This document shows positions 16,551 through 25,153 of a stretch of 64,000 nt of DNA, piece after piece. Origin of the DNA: Alteribacillus persepolensis (lineage in GTDB: Bacteria; Bacillota; Bacilli; Bacillales; Marinococcaceae); the NCBI RefSeq assembly GCF_900099605.1, contig NZ_FNDK01000010.1:50998-114997 (forward strand), written 5' to 3'. The notes under the pieces were generated by a model, which ran no database searches, was not told the DNA's origin, and was given only the letters and a program-made list of their open reading frames with translations. A program made the translations under genes and the position numbers. Numbering within the stretch: position 1 is the first letter of the stretch; each line of letters opens with the position of its first letter.

Positions 16551-17900
16551 ATGGATATAGTAGGCACCGCGGGGCTTATCATATCCCTGGCACTACTGAT
16601 ATATCTCACCATGAAAGGTGTTAACATCGTCATTGCTGCTCTTATCTGTTCTGTTTTGACAGCGGTTACAGGGGGGCTTAACCTGCAGACGGCAATGATG
16701 GAAAATTACATGAATGGATTTACTGATTACTTTGCTTCATGGTTTTTAGTATTTTTACTTGGTGCCATTTTCGGCAAAGTGATGCAAGTAACAAAATCGG
16801 CAGAAGCGATTGCCCAATGGATTCAGCGGACACTTGGGACGAAACGTGCTGTTTTTGCGGTTGTAGCGGCAGCTGCCATCATGACGTACGGCGGTGTGAG
16901 TTTATTTGTGGTTGGCTTTGCCGTCTACCCGATTGCTGTCTCCTTATTTCGAGCAGCCAACTTGCCGCATCGATTTATTCCAGCAGCACTTGTGTTCGGT
17001 TCCATTTCTTTTACGATGACAGCTCCTGGCTCTCCAGAAATTCAAAACATTATTCCGACCGAACATTTTGGTACGACGCCGGCGGCTGGAGGATGGATTG
17101 GTGTTGTTAGTGCACTGCTTATTATGGTGGCTGGCGGGCTATGGCTAAGTCTTTTAGTAAAAAAAGCAGTCAAAAATGGTGAAACATTTGAACTGCCAGG
17201 CGAGAACTCCTCTCGAAACGAAATGGCAGCCGCTGTAGAAAAAGCAGAGGAACCAGAGCAGACACCAGATAGAAAACAAGAGCTGCCAAATGTGTTTGCT
17301 GCGCTATTGCCATTACTTGTTGTTATTGGTGCGTTGAATATTTTATCGATGTTTATGAATCCAACAGCTGCTTTACTGGTTGCACTAGTAGCAGGAATTA
17401 CATTGGTTTGTACGCTGATGTTTCGATTTTTGCATGCATTTTGGGATTCGATGGCTTCAGGAACCCAAAACGCGTTAGTAGCTTTAGCAAATACATGTGC
17501 TGTTGTTGGTTTTGGCAGTGTCGCAGCACAAGTGTCGGCCTTCAGCCGCGTTGTAGACGGCTTGGTGAATATGCCGGGGCCGCCATTACTAGGTTTAGCG
17601 ATTGGAGTCACTGTTATTTGCGGTATTACCGGTTCTGCCTCTGGAGGTTTAGGGATTGCCTTGCCAATTTTGGCACCCATTTATCTTGGACAAGGCGTCC
17701 ATCCAGGGGATATGCACCGGGTATCTGCTTTAGCCTCGGGCGGTATTGATTCCCTGCCGCATAACGGTTATGTCGTTACAACGATTCGGGTCATTTGCGG
17801 GGAATCTCATGCACGGGCTTATAAGCCAATTTTTCTCCTAAGTGTTGTCGTTCCGTGTATTGTCTTATTCTTAGCTGTTTTCTTATATACCATTTTCTAA
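16551..17900 (+). CDS. GntP-family permease (gluconate/hydroxy-acid type)
   Basis: The protein has 449 residues and about 12 hydrophobic segments. Features of the GntP/citrate-like class include an APGSPEIQN motif in the first half and GITGSASGGLGIALPI in the second, which probably line the substrate path. A hydrophilic Glu-rich loop (about 215-245) separates the halves. The start at 16551 lies 7 bases after GAGGAGGGGG; the ATG at 16521 has a ribosome site only one base away. It should import the hydroxy acid used by the flanking dehydrogenases. Confidence 0.88.
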   Translation: MDIVGTAGLIISLALLIYLTMKGVNIVIAALICSVLTAVTGGLNLQTAMMENYMNGFTDYFASWFLVFLLGAIFGKVMQVTKSAEAIAQWIQRTLGTKRAVFAVVAAAAIMTYGGVSLFVVGFAVYPIAVSLFRAANLPHRFIPAALVFGSISFTMTAPGSPEIQNIIPTEHFGTTPAAGGWIGVVSALLIMVAGGLWLSLLVKKAVKNGETFELPGENSSRNEMAAAVEKAEEPEQTPDRKQELPNVFAALLPLLVVIGALNILSMFMNPTAALLVALVAGITLVCTLMFRFLHAFWDSMASGTQNALVALANTCAVVGFGSVAAQVSAFSRVVDGLVNMPGPPLLGLAIGVTVICGITGSASGGLGIALPILAPIYLGQGVHPGDMHRVSALASGGIDSLPHNGYVVTTIRVICGESHARAYKPIFLLSVVVPCIVLFLAVFLYTIF

Positions 17901-17932
17901 CATTTACTGAATAAATAGAAGGAGGAAGAATG

Positions 17933-19393
17933 ATGATTGAACATTCCGTAAAAACATTGAAAAATTACATTGGTGGACAGTGGGTAGATGCACAGTCTGA
18001 TCAAACAGAAAAAGTCTATAATCCAGCAACCGAAGAAGTCATTGCACATGTTCCGATTTCCTCGACAGAAGACGTAAATGGTGCAGTAGATACTGCTGCA
18101 CAGGCTTTTAAAATGTGGAAAGATGAGCCAGTTCCAAAACGTGCCCGAATGATGTTTACACTTCAGCAGCTGCTCGTGAAGTATTGGGATGAATTAGCGG
18201 AAATTATTACAATTGAAAACGGGAAAAACTTTACCGAAGCTCAAGGAGAAGTACAGCGCGGGATTGAATGTGTTGAATTTGCAGCGGGAGCCCCTTCACT
18301 GATGAAAGGAGAGCAGCTGTCTTCCATCGCGACTGACTTGGAAAGTGGAATGTATCGTTACCCAATTGGAGTGATTGGAGGAATTACACCGTTTAACTTC
18401 CCAATGATGGTGCCGTGCTGGATGTTTCCGATGGCGCTTGCAACCGGGAACACTTTCGTTATGAAACCATCCGAGCGCACACCTTTACTGGCAAATCGTT
18501 TGGCAGAAATCGTGGAAGAAGCCGGCTTTCCAAAAGGCGTGTTTAACATTGTTCACGGTGCACATGACGCGGTAAATGGTTTGTTAGACCATAAAGATGT
18601 GGCCGCTATTTCATTTGTCGGCTCGCAGCCTGTGGCTGAATACGTGTATAAGCGCGGTACGGACAATTTAAAACGTGTGCAAGCACTGGCTGGTGCGAAA
18701 AACCATTCGATTGTGTTAAAAGATGCGAATCTGGATAATGCATCAACGCAGATTTTAAACGCGGCGTTTGGTTCTGCAGGTGAAAGATGCATGGCTGCTT
18801 CGGTGGTAGCGGTAGAAGATGATGTAGCAGATGAGTTTATCGCACAGCTTGTTGATAAAGCCAATAATGTGGGCATTGGGAATGGATTAGAAGATGATAT
18901 CTTCCTCGGTCCAGTCATTCGCAAGCAGCATAAAGAGCGTACGCTGCAATATATTGAAACCGGGGAAAAAGAAGGGGCTGTGCTGGTACGTGATGGCCGC
19001 GAAGATAAAGAAGTCCGGGAAAAAGGCTACTTTGTCGGCCCGACCATTTTTGATCACGTCAGCGAAGAAATGAGCATCTGGCAAGACGAAATCTTTGCAC
19101 CAGTCCTTTCGATTGTACGTGTAAAAAATTTAGATGACGCTGTTCAGACAACGAATCGTTCGCCATTTGCAAACGGGGCATGCCTGTTTACAAGAGATGG
19201 AGGGAACGTCCGCCAATTCCGTGAAAATATTGATGCAGGCATGCTTGGGGTGAACATTGGTGTTCCTGCACCGATGGCATTTTTCCCATTTTCCGGTTGG
19301 AAGCATTCTTTCTATGGCGATCTTCATGCAAACGGAACAGACAGCGTTGAATTTTATACACGGAAAAAAGTGCTTACCGCACGCTGGGTATAG
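17933..19393 (+). CDS. mmsA: CoA-acylating methylmalonate/malonate-semialdehyde dehydrogenase homologue
   Basis: The protein has 486 residues, the usual length for MmsA/IolA. Characteristic blocks are NYIGGQWV at the N-terminus, [18 protein letters not shown], the catalytic cysteine in [11 protein letters not shown] (about 285) and [13 protein letters not shown] near the end. The family converts methylmalonate or malonate semialdehyde with CoA and NAD to propionyl- or acetyl-CoA and CO2. Of two adjacent ATGs (17930, 17933) the second has better spacing from AGAAGGAGG. With the upstream dehydrogenase it would complete a route such as 3-hydroxypropionate to malonate semialdehyde to acetyl-CoA. 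Confidence 0.9.
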   Translation: MIEHSVKTLKNYIGGQWVDAQSDQTEKVYNPATEEVIAHVPISSTEDVNGAVDTAAQAFKMWKDEPVPKRARMMFTLQQLLVKYWDELAEIITIENGKNFTEAQGEVQRGIECVEFAAGAPSLMKGEQLSSIATDLESGMYRYPIGVIGGITPFNFPMMVPCWMFPMALATGNTFVMKPSERTPLLANRLAEIVEEAGFPKGVFNIVHGAHDAVNGLLDHKDVAAISFVGSQPVAEYVYKRGTDNLKRVQALAGAKNHSIVLKDANLDNASTQILNAAFGSAGERCMAASVVAVEDDVADEFIAQLVDKANNVGIGNGLEDDIFLGPVIRKQHKERTLQYIETGEKEGAVLVRDGREDKEVREKGYFVGPTIFDHVSEEMSIWQDEIFAPVLSIVRVKNLDDAVQTTNRSPFANGACLFTRDGGNVRQFRENIDAGMLGVNIGVPAPMAFFPFSGWKHSFYGDLHANGTDSVEFYTRKKVLTARWV

Positions 19394-19407
19394 AGAGGAA
19401 ACGTGAG

Positions 19408-19440
19408 AGGAACCAATCGCTGGATTGGTTCCTTTTTTTT
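19408..19440 (+). terminator. Intrinsic terminator of the sigma-54 operon
   Basis: AGGAACCAATC pairs with GATTGGTTCCT and is followed by eight T. Confidence 0.95.
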
Positions 19441-19528
19441 GCACTGATTAGAAAAAGGAACATGTCACGAGGAAATGAACCGTCGATGTGATTAACAATG
19501 ATTGTTTCTACGATAGAAATATAGAAAA

Positions 19529-19559
19529 CCTTGCCGGCCTGTTACATGGTCCAGCAAGG
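19529..19559 (-). terminator. Possible terminator after the C69-like peptidase gene
   Basis: CCTTGCCGG (19529-19537) pairs with CCAGCAAGG (19551-19559, one G-U). On the minus strand the hairpin is followed by TTTTC, a short T-tract. Confidence 0.45.
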
Positions 19560-19572
19560 TATAACTATCATA

Positions 19573-21165
19573 TTATGAAAACATTTGTCCGGTATGCATG
19601 GAAGGATAGTATCCACAGACGGCGTACTGATTGTAGTATCCGTGCGGACGCGGATAAATATCAAGTCTCGGGTCGTAACAAGTCACCATCTCGTCAATTG
19701 TTTCTGCAATCATTTCCTGGCTCCATGGCGGCGTTGTTTCTCCCGGTTTCTTGTTGTCTTCTGGCATGCGAATCCCAAACAAACGCCGTGTTTCCATTTC
19801 TACTGTATTGGTCAGCTGCATGCCAAGACAGAGGCTTTCAAACAGGCGCTGATGGACGTTGGCAGATATGAGCTGAATGGCTGCATCTTGCTGGCCGCTT
19901 TGCATAAGGGAGAGGAAAGCTTCTTCTATTGCTCGTCTTTCTGCAATCAGCATTTGTTCAAAGCACTCCATCATTCCCGTGACGTAGGGCAAAAAATATA
20001 CAGGATGCTCGCTTGTAAAATACATGAGTCGTTTGAATTCCCGTGTTGCATAGCGTGTGGCTTCCTGCGGTGCATAATTGGAACTTAAAAATTCTGAGTC
20101 GGCGTATTTTGTCATATAACGGTGCTGTACGAACTCAGGCGGCACAGCACAGGGGTCTGCTGCGATGGGAATTGGAACATAGGGTGTCGTGACAGCGCCG
20201 GTAACAGCAAGCCACAATGTTTGGAGGCTATTTGGCACATGGGGACGAAGGTGGGCTACTTGGCCGTAGCCGGACCGGTCATTGGACCAGCGCGGGTCGC
20301 GGACAAGCGCGAGCATGTCTTCGAGACTGACAGGTGCCATAGCTTTCAGTTCTTCTTCTCTTTCTGGAGGAACGCGCACTGCTGTGAAATGATCGTCTGC
20401 TTTATCAACTCCTTCTCCTGGAAACGGTTCTCCATAGACATCTTGTAAGTTCATATAGTCAGGGTGGTCCGTGTCAGGGTTCCACCATCCTTGTTCCCTG
20501 GCAAATTCGATGATGTTATCTGACCCCATATAGTTATCGTTGTTTTGAAAATCGACAGGAAAATGATGGATGTAACCAGGATAAGAGACACGAACATCGT
20601 CCGGTCCGAGACGTTCTGCTGCCCATAAGCCCTGTCCACCCGCGTATTCAATCATGACCCAGCCTTCATCTTTATCAGCAAAGAGATGGGAGTTTCCTCC
20701 ATATGTGGCAAAGCCATAGGTATTGATGAGCTCCCCCGTGATTTCCACCGCTTCGCGAGCTGTTGCCGCACGTTCCATGGCAATGCGGGCAAGATCGCTG
20801 TAATTCAGTCCGCGCTGGGGTTCAGGTGTCATTTCCACTAATTCGGAGCGTGAGGGCGACCAAATATCTCGTCCAGCCACGCCATGTTCGTTTAATCCGC
20901 CATTCGTTAAAGGAGGAGGGAAGCCTGCAAATTCGGAATACGTTGAACTAATGTACTTGTTTGTGTATGGAACTTGTGGAATATCAATCAATTCTCCAGG
21001 AAGATCGGCGTTCTCTGTGACCCCAACTTGAATCGTAGACCCCCTTGGATGCTGCTGGGCGGGTACGATATCTATCCAGTGGCTGGATGGTTCGTGTCCG
21101 AATCCTCCCAGCAGTGTAGAACCATCGCTTGTTAGATTTTTGCCAACAAAAAAACCAATACTCAT
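19573..21165 (-). CDS. C69-family dipeptidase-like protein
   Basis: The protein has 530 residues and resembles the PepD/C69 (U34) Ntn-hydrolase family: N-terminal FVGKNLTSDGSTLLG corresponds to 'VGKkAs.DGSt', NEHGVAGRD to the family's substrate loop, and the TYGGNSHLFADKDEGW block is typical. Usual members expose an N-terminal catalytic Cys (MCT...); here the N-terminus is MSIGFF, with no cysteine nearby, so Ser2 would be the nucleophile or activity is lost. No signal peptide. GAGG-type ribosome binding (AAAGGAG) lies about 10 bases before the ATG. It stands alone between the sigma-54 operon and the MhqR-type locus. Confidence 0.78.
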   Translation of the reverse strand: MSIGFFVGKNLTSDGSTLLGGFGHEPSSHWIDIVPAQQHPRGSTIQVGVTENADLPGELIDIPQVPYTNKYISSTYSEFAGFPPPLTNGGLNEHGVAGRDIWSPSRSELVEMTPEPQRGLNYSDLARIAMERAATAREAVEITGELINTYGFATYGGNSHLFADKDEGWVMIEYAGGQGLWAAERLGPDDVRVSYPGYIHHFPVDFQNNDNYMGSDNIIEFAREQGWWNPDTDHPDYMNLQDVYGEPFPGEGVDKADDHFTAVRVPPEREEELKAMAPVSLEDMLALVRDPRWSNDRSGYGQVAHLRPHVPNSLQTLWLAVTGAVTTPYVPIPIAADPCAVPPEFVQHRYMTKYADSEFLSSNYAPQEATRYATREFKRLMYFTSEHPVYFLPYVTGMMECFEQMLIAERRAIEEAFLSLMQSGQQDAAIQLISANVHQRLFESLCLGMQLTNTVEMETRRLFGIRMPEDNKKPGETTPPWSQEMIAETIDEMVTCYDPRLDIYPRPHGYYNQYAVCGYYPSMHTGQMFS

Positions 21166-21423
21166 TTCCTGCCACTCCTTTCCCCAACACTATTGATTTA
21201 CTCTATGAACATGCGTGTTGCGTTATGACAACAAGCAGCAGATGCGATTGGCATGGCAGTCATGGTATCGGTGCTGTTTGCTTAACAATACCGTTTTTTG
21301 GCAGGTGGAGGCATCATCATAAAAAATATGCAAGAAACAAATGTTTAAACAACGATTAAAACGTGTATACATAACACAACAACCTAAAAGCACAAGCCTT
21401 TGATAAGGGCTGCGCTTTTCTGG

Positions 21424-21471
21424 TTGACATGTTCTGTTGATAAGGTGTATGATTATCTTGAATTCAAGATA
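21424..21471 (+). promoter_or_regulatory. Promoter and MhqR-type operator of the MarR gene
   Basis: TTGACA (21424-21429), an 18-base spacer and TATGAT (21448-21453) form a sigma-A promoter. Immediately downstream is the perfect 18-base palindrome TATCTTGAATTCAAGATA (21454-21471), placed to block initiation. It closely resembles the B. subtilis MhqR box (TATCTCGAATTCGAGATA). Confidence 0.88.
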
Positions 21472-21494
21472 TTTAATTGAAGGACTTGATAGAA

Positions 21495-21944
21495 ATGACA
21501 CAATCAGATTACAGCCAAGAGGATTTGTCGTTAAAATCATTGATTGTTCTTTCTCGCGCTCATCACGCCGTCGAGGAGAAAATTAGAGAAGATATTACGA
21601 AACATGGATTAAATCCAACTGAATTTGCGGTTTTGGAATTGCTTTACCATAAAGGAGACCAGCCGATTCAGCGAATAGGAGAGAAAATTCTTCTTTCTAG
21701 CGGAAGCATCACATATGTGGTGGATAAGCTGGAGAAAAAAGAGTATTTACAGCGCAGACGCTGTCCAAATGACCGGCGTGTTATTTACGCTGCCATTACC
21801 GGTGAAGGCACCGAGTTAATGCGTCGTATTTTCCCGAAACACCAGCAAGCTGTACAGGAAATTTTCGGGGAATTAAATGAAGAAGAAAAACAAACATTTA
21901 TTAGTTTGTTAAAAAGGGTGGGGCTTTCTTTAGAAAGCCGTTAA
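21495..21944 (+). CDS. mhqR: MarR-family repressor, MhqR-like
   Basis: The protein has 149 residues with a winged helix: LNPTEFAVLELLYHKGDQPI, then the recognition helix in SSGSITYVVDKLEKKEYL and the wing RRRCPNDRRVIYAAIT. MhqR represses quinone- and catechol-detoxifying genes in B. subtilis. The assignment rests on the two matching operators (own promoter and the next gene) and on the neighbouring ring-cleavage dioxygenase, MhqD-like hydrolase and quinone oxidoreductase. The ATG at 21495 is about 10 bases after GAAGGA; a TTG at 21477 overlaps the operator region and is less likely. A Cys is present in the wing (RRCPND), a possible but unproven sensor. Confidence 0.85.
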   Translation: MTQSDYSQEDLSLKSLIVLSRAHHAVEEKIREDITKHGLNPTEFAVLELLYHKGDQPIQRIGEKILLSSGSITYVVDKLEKKEYLQRRRCPNDRRVIYAAITGEGTELMRRIFPKHQQAVQEIFGELNEEEKQTFISLLKRVGLSLESR

Positions 21945-21955
21945 TTTATCAACAA

Positions 21956-21973
21956 TATCTTGAATTAAAGATA
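21956..21973 (+). promoter_or_regulatory. Second MhqR-type operator
   Basis: TATCTTGAATTAAAGATA differs from the operator at 21454 at one position and is 8 of 9 symmetric. It lies 38 bases before the dioxygenase start, so the detoxification genes are probably repressed independently as well as by readthrough from mhqR. Confidence 0.85.
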
Positions 21974-22010
21974 AATGAATTGAAGGGAAATAAGAAAGGA
22001 GTTATACAAA

Positions 22011-22940
22011 TTGGCAAAAGCTACTGCCGGAATGCACCACATTACTGCTATTGCGGGAGATCCTCAAGTGAATCTGGATTTTTACAGCCGAGTGCTCGGG
22101 CTTAGGCTCGTCAAAACAACTGTCAATTTCGATGATCCAGGCACGTATCATTTATATTTCGGCAACGAAACAGGCGAGCCGGGAACGATTATGACATTTT
22201 TTCCTTGGGCAGGTGCTCCAAAGGGCCGGGTTGGAACGGGGCAAGTCGGTATTACGACGTTTGTCGTTCCAGAAAATACCCTGTCCTTTTGGGAAGAGCG
22301 GCTGCAGCAGTTCGATGTGAAGGTTACTAAAGCACAACGCTTTGAAGAGGAGTTTCTTCAATTTGAAGACCCGCATGGGCTGAGGCTTGAAATTGTCGCA
22401 AGAGAAGAAGGACCGAACAGTCAGTGGGAGCGGGAAGGCATCAAAAAAGAGCAGGCAATTAAAGGGTTTGGCGGAGCTGTTTTATATACAGGAGCTCCTA
22501 ACAAAACCGCAAGTCTGCTTGAAGATGTTTTAGGATTAACATCAGCCGGCCAAGAAGATGAGTATTTGCGTTTTCGTTCGGACGGCGGGTTAGGAAATGT
22601 CGTGGATATCAAATTAACAGCAGAACCTAGAGGAGAAATGGGAGCAGGAACGGTTCACCATATTGCTTTTCGGGCAAAAGATATAAATGACCAAAAAGAT
22701 TGGCAAAAGCATCTTGCAGACAGCGGGTACCACCCGACAGACATAAAAGACAGAGACTATTTTACGTCTGTATATTTCCGGGAATACGGCGGACTGCTGT
22801 TTGAAATCGCAACAGACCCGCCAGGATTTACACGCGATGAGTCATTGGAAGCATTAGGGCAAAATTTAAAGCTTCCAGAGTGGCTTGAAGTGCACCGAAC
22901 ACGAATTGAATCGATTTTACAGCCAATTGATAAAAATTAA
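22011..22940 (+). CDS. Ring-cleaving dioxygenase of the MhqA/MhqO type (two glyoxalase/VOC domains)
   Basis: The protein has 309 residues with two vicinal-oxygen-chelate domains (about 5-130 and 150-290). Likely metal ligands are His in GMHHITAIAG, His in GTVHHIAFRA and Glu in LLFEIATD. In Bacillus such enzymes open (methyl)hydroquinone or catechol rings and protect against quinone stress. It starts at TTG 22011, 9 bases after AGAAAGGAG. It is followed 12 bases later by the hydrolase gene, and the operator at 21956 lies directly upstream. Confidence 0.88.
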   Translation: MAKATAGMHHITAIAGDPQVNLDFYSRVLGLRLVKTTVNFDDPGTYHLYFGNETGEPGTIMTFFPWAGAPKGRVGTGQVGITTFVVPENTLSFWEERLQQFDVKVTKAQRFEEEFLQFEDPHGLRLEIVAREEGPNSQWEREGIKKEQAIKGFGGAVLYTGAPNKTASLLEDVLGLTSAGQEDEYLRFRSDGGLGNVVDIKLTAEPRGEMGAGTVHHIAFRAKDINDQKDWQKHLADSGYHPTDIKDRDYFTSVYFREYGGLLFEIATDPPGFTRDESLEALGQNLKLPEWLEVHRTRIESILQPIDKN

Positions 22941-22952
22941 AGGAGGCGAAGC

Positions 22953-23558
22953 ATGAAACACATATTTGAAAAAGGCAGTGACGCACAAAAAAATACGTTT
23001 TTGCTGCTGCACGGAACCGGTGGGACCGAAACAGACCTCTTGCCAGTTGCGGGCATGATCGATGAATCAGCTTCAATTTTAGGTGTTCGCGGAAATGTCA
23101 GTGAACACGGGATGCCGCGTTTTTTCAAGAGGCTTGCAGAGGGTGTGTTTGATGAAGAAGATTTGATTGATAGAACGAAGGAGTTGTATGACTTTATTGA
23201 CACAGCCGCTCATGACCATGCATTTAGCCGCGACCATGTTATAGCGGTTGGGTACTCAAATGGTGCCAATATCGCTGCAAGCTTATTGTTTCACTATCAA
23301 CAACCATTAAAAGGAGCTGTTTTGTTTCATCCGATGGTGCCTAGAAGAGGAGTGGAACTGCCGGATTTAACAGGTCTGCCTGTCTTCATTGGAGCGGGCA
23401 CTAATGATCCGATTTGCAAGCCTGAAGAAACAGAAGAATTAAGTAAATTGCTGCAGCAAGCCGGCGCCGCGGTTGATGTTCACTGGGAAAGCAACGGACA
23501 CCAATTATCACGGAATGAAGTAGAAAAAGCAGCAGAATGGTATCGCAATCTGAAGTAG
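22953..23558 (+). CDS. Phospholipase/carboxylesterase family hydrolase (MhqD-like)
   Basis: The protein has 201 residues and is an alpha/beta hydrolase: LLLHGTGG oxyanion block (about 12-19), nucleophile Ser in GYSNGAN (about 93-99), Asp in GTNDPICKPEE and His in NGHQLS. MhqD in B. subtilis is induced by quinones together with MhqO-type dioxygenase. AAAGGAGG is optimally spaced. It is co-transcribed with the preceding dioxygenase. Confidence 0.88.
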   Translation: MKHIFEKGSDAQKNTFLLLHGTGGTETDLLPVAGMIDESASILGVRGNVSEHGMPRFFKRLAEGVFDEEDLIDRTKELYDFIDTAAHDHAFSRDHVIAVGYSNGANIAASLLFHYQQPLKGAVLFHPMVPRRGVELPDLTGLPVFIGAGTNDPICKPEETEELSKLLQQAGAAVDVHWESNGHQLSRNEVEKAAEWYRNLK

Positions 23559-23583
23559 TAATATAAGGCTTTATCACCTTCAT

Positions 23584-23646
23584 GAAAGGGGGGATAAAAA
23601 AGGAGCTGAGACATTTCTTTCCCCCTGAGATGAACAACCTGGCTCC
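23584..23646 (+). other. Possible folded leader upstream of the quinone oxidoreductase
   Basis: Within the 189-base gap two complementary pairs interleave: GGGGGA (23589-23594) with TCCCCC (23620-23625), and GGAGC (23602-23606) with GCTCC (23642-23646). They could form an H-type pseudoknot or two alternative hairpins. It does not match a riboswitch class I can name. Evidence is base complementarity only. Confidence 0.25.
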
Positions 23647-23747
23647 GAAAAAGGAACGACCGTATACACGAAAAAGAAGAAATGGTGGTGTAGTGAGTGG
23701 GGATATTTGATTTTCTTAAAAAAGATAAACAAAGGAGCGATTCATCA

Positions 23748-24359
23748 ATGGCAAATGTAAACGTAGCAATTATTTATTATAGTTCAACAGGAACCAACTA
23801 CCAAATGGCACAGTGGGCAAAAGACGGAGCGGAAGCTTCAGGTGCCGAAGTGAAACTCGTGAAAGTACCCGAGATTGCACCACAGGCAGCTGTAGAGTCC
23901 AACCCAGCTTGGAAAGCGCATATAGAAGAAACGAAAGATGTGCCAGAAGCAGCATTAGACGATCTGGAATGGGCAGATGCGATCATCTTCAGCATGCCAA
24001 CACGTTTTGGCAACTTGCCGGCGCAAATGAAGCAGTTTCTTGATACAACAGGGGGCTTGTGGGCAAACGGCAAGCTTATCAACAAAGTTGTAAGCGGCAT
24101 GTCCTCTGCCAACAATCCACATGGCGGCCAAGAAGCTACGGTGCAAGCTCTTTATACAACGATGATGCACTGGGGAGCAATCATTGCTTCACCGGGTTAT
24201 ACTGATCCGGTGCAGTTTTCTTCCGGCGGCAACCCATACGGTGTCAGTGTAACAATTGACCAAGATGGCAACATGCAAGAAGATGTAGAAGAAGCTGTGA
24301 AACATCAAGCAAAACGTACGGCCGCTGTCGCTTCATGGGTCAAAAACGGCCAGCAATAA
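23748..24359 (+). CDS. wrbA: NAD(P)H:quinone oxidoreductase, type IV (WrbA)
   Basis: The protein has 203 residues with a flavodoxin fold. The FMN phosphate loop is in IIYYSSTGTNYQMA, followed by MPTRFGNLPAQMKQFLDTTGGLW, a family hallmark, and GGQEAT. It reduces quinones by two electrons, avoiding semiquinones, which fits the MhqR-type neighbourhood. The start at 23748 has AAAGGAGCG 8 bases upstream. A GTG at 23697 would add MGIFDFLKKDK..., which is possible but lacks a good ribosome site. The gap before it suggests its own promoter or readthrough. Confidence 0.9.
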   Translation: MANVNVAIIYYSSTGTNYQMAQWAKDGAEASGAEVKLVKVPEIAPQAAVESNPAWKAHIEETKDVPEAALDDLEWADAIIFSMPTRFGNLPAQMKQFLDTTGGLWANGKLINKVVSGMSSANNPHGGQEATVQALYTTMMHWGAIIASPGYTDPVQFSSGGNPYGVSVTIDQDGNMQEDVEEAVKHQAKRTAAVASWVKNGQQ

Positions 24360-24373
24360 ACAGGAGCATATGA

Positions 24374-24407
24374 AAAAGGTGGAGAGGTATTATCTCCGCC
24401 TTTTTTT
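24374..24407 (+). terminator. Intrinsic terminator after wrbA
   Basis: AAGGTGGAGA pairs with TCTCCGCCTT (one G-U), followed by T7. Confidence 0.9.
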
Positions 24408-24557
24408 ACATGAATAGAAAAGGGGAAAAGACAGCGTTTTTAGTTATGTGCAGCGTAGAAACCAGACGTTGTTTTAAATCGCGCATGGAAGGGAGAAAAG
24501 AAATGTGAAACAATGAAAAAATAAAAATGGTAAAAGTGGTGAAAGAGGAGAAGATTT

Positions 24558-24776
24558 GTGTACACAGCATCAGCAATAAGTAACACATATGTTGGGGATA
24601 TTCTGTTTTCCCCGTTTTCTTACGTCATCATACTTATAATCATCATTGGTATTATTTCTTTGTTTGTGTTTATTGTAAAAAGTGGAAGGCGGCAAAAACA
24701 GCAAAAGCGGCAAAAGCGGCAACTGCAGCGGATAGAAGAAAAATTAGATACGTTGTTGTTAGAAGAAGAACGGTAA
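24558..24776 (+). CDS. Small membrane protein, DUF4083-like
   Basis: The protein has 72 residues with one strong membrane helix (YVIILIIIIGIISLFVFIV), then a very basic, Gln-rich segment and a short coiled-coil end (LQRIEEKLDTLLLEEE). This plan, helix plus basic patch plus RIEEKLD, matches small Bacillus DUF4083-type proteins. The GTG start is 7 bases after AAGAGGAG. Function unknown. Confidence 0.6.
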   Translation: MYTASAISNTYVGDILFSPFSYVIILIIIIGIISLFVFIVKSGRRQKQQKRQKRQLQRIEEKLDTLLLEEER

Positions 24777-25153
24777 TTGTTTTAGGTCAAAAAGGCGCGT
24801 TTCTTAAGAAATGTGTCTTTTTCATATTTTAGGAACGTTTACCTTAGCAAAACGTCCCGCTTTCAAGACGCTTGCGCTTTTCTTTGTTCTATTTGAATTT
24901 TTTCTAGAAGGGAGAAATTGCTTTTTTGACATTTATTTGAAACTTTTTGCCATTTTTTTCGTCTTATATAATACTACTAGTTTTTTGAAAGGAGAAAGGC
25001 GGCGCTGAAATAAATGGGCGCATTTTTTCATTCGGCTGAAACGTTTGATGGCATCTGCTGATCAATAAGGTGGGACGATGGATCATGTTCTCGGCCGATG
25101 CATTTGGTATATGTAATAGAAACAGTACGATTTTAGCAAAGGGTTTGTGGGCG
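24777..25153. other. Gap of 377 bases
   Basis: The first part is T-rich, with CAAGACGCTTGCGCTTTTC reminiscent of the end of the dispersed repeat at 1861. The later part has several weak in-frame alternatives for the start of the next gene (ATG at 25070). No independent gene is supported. Confidence 0.4.

Noticed and set aside
23584..23700. TPP riboswitch before wrbA
   Set aside because: CTGAGA and a CCTGG-like segment are present, but the conserved ACCTGATCTGG and GCGTAGGGA parts are missing and wrbA is not a thiamine gene.
24811..25008. 65-codon frame rich in Phe and Leu
   Set aside because: It runs through T-rich intergenic sequence and repeat-like DNA and lacks a ribosome site.
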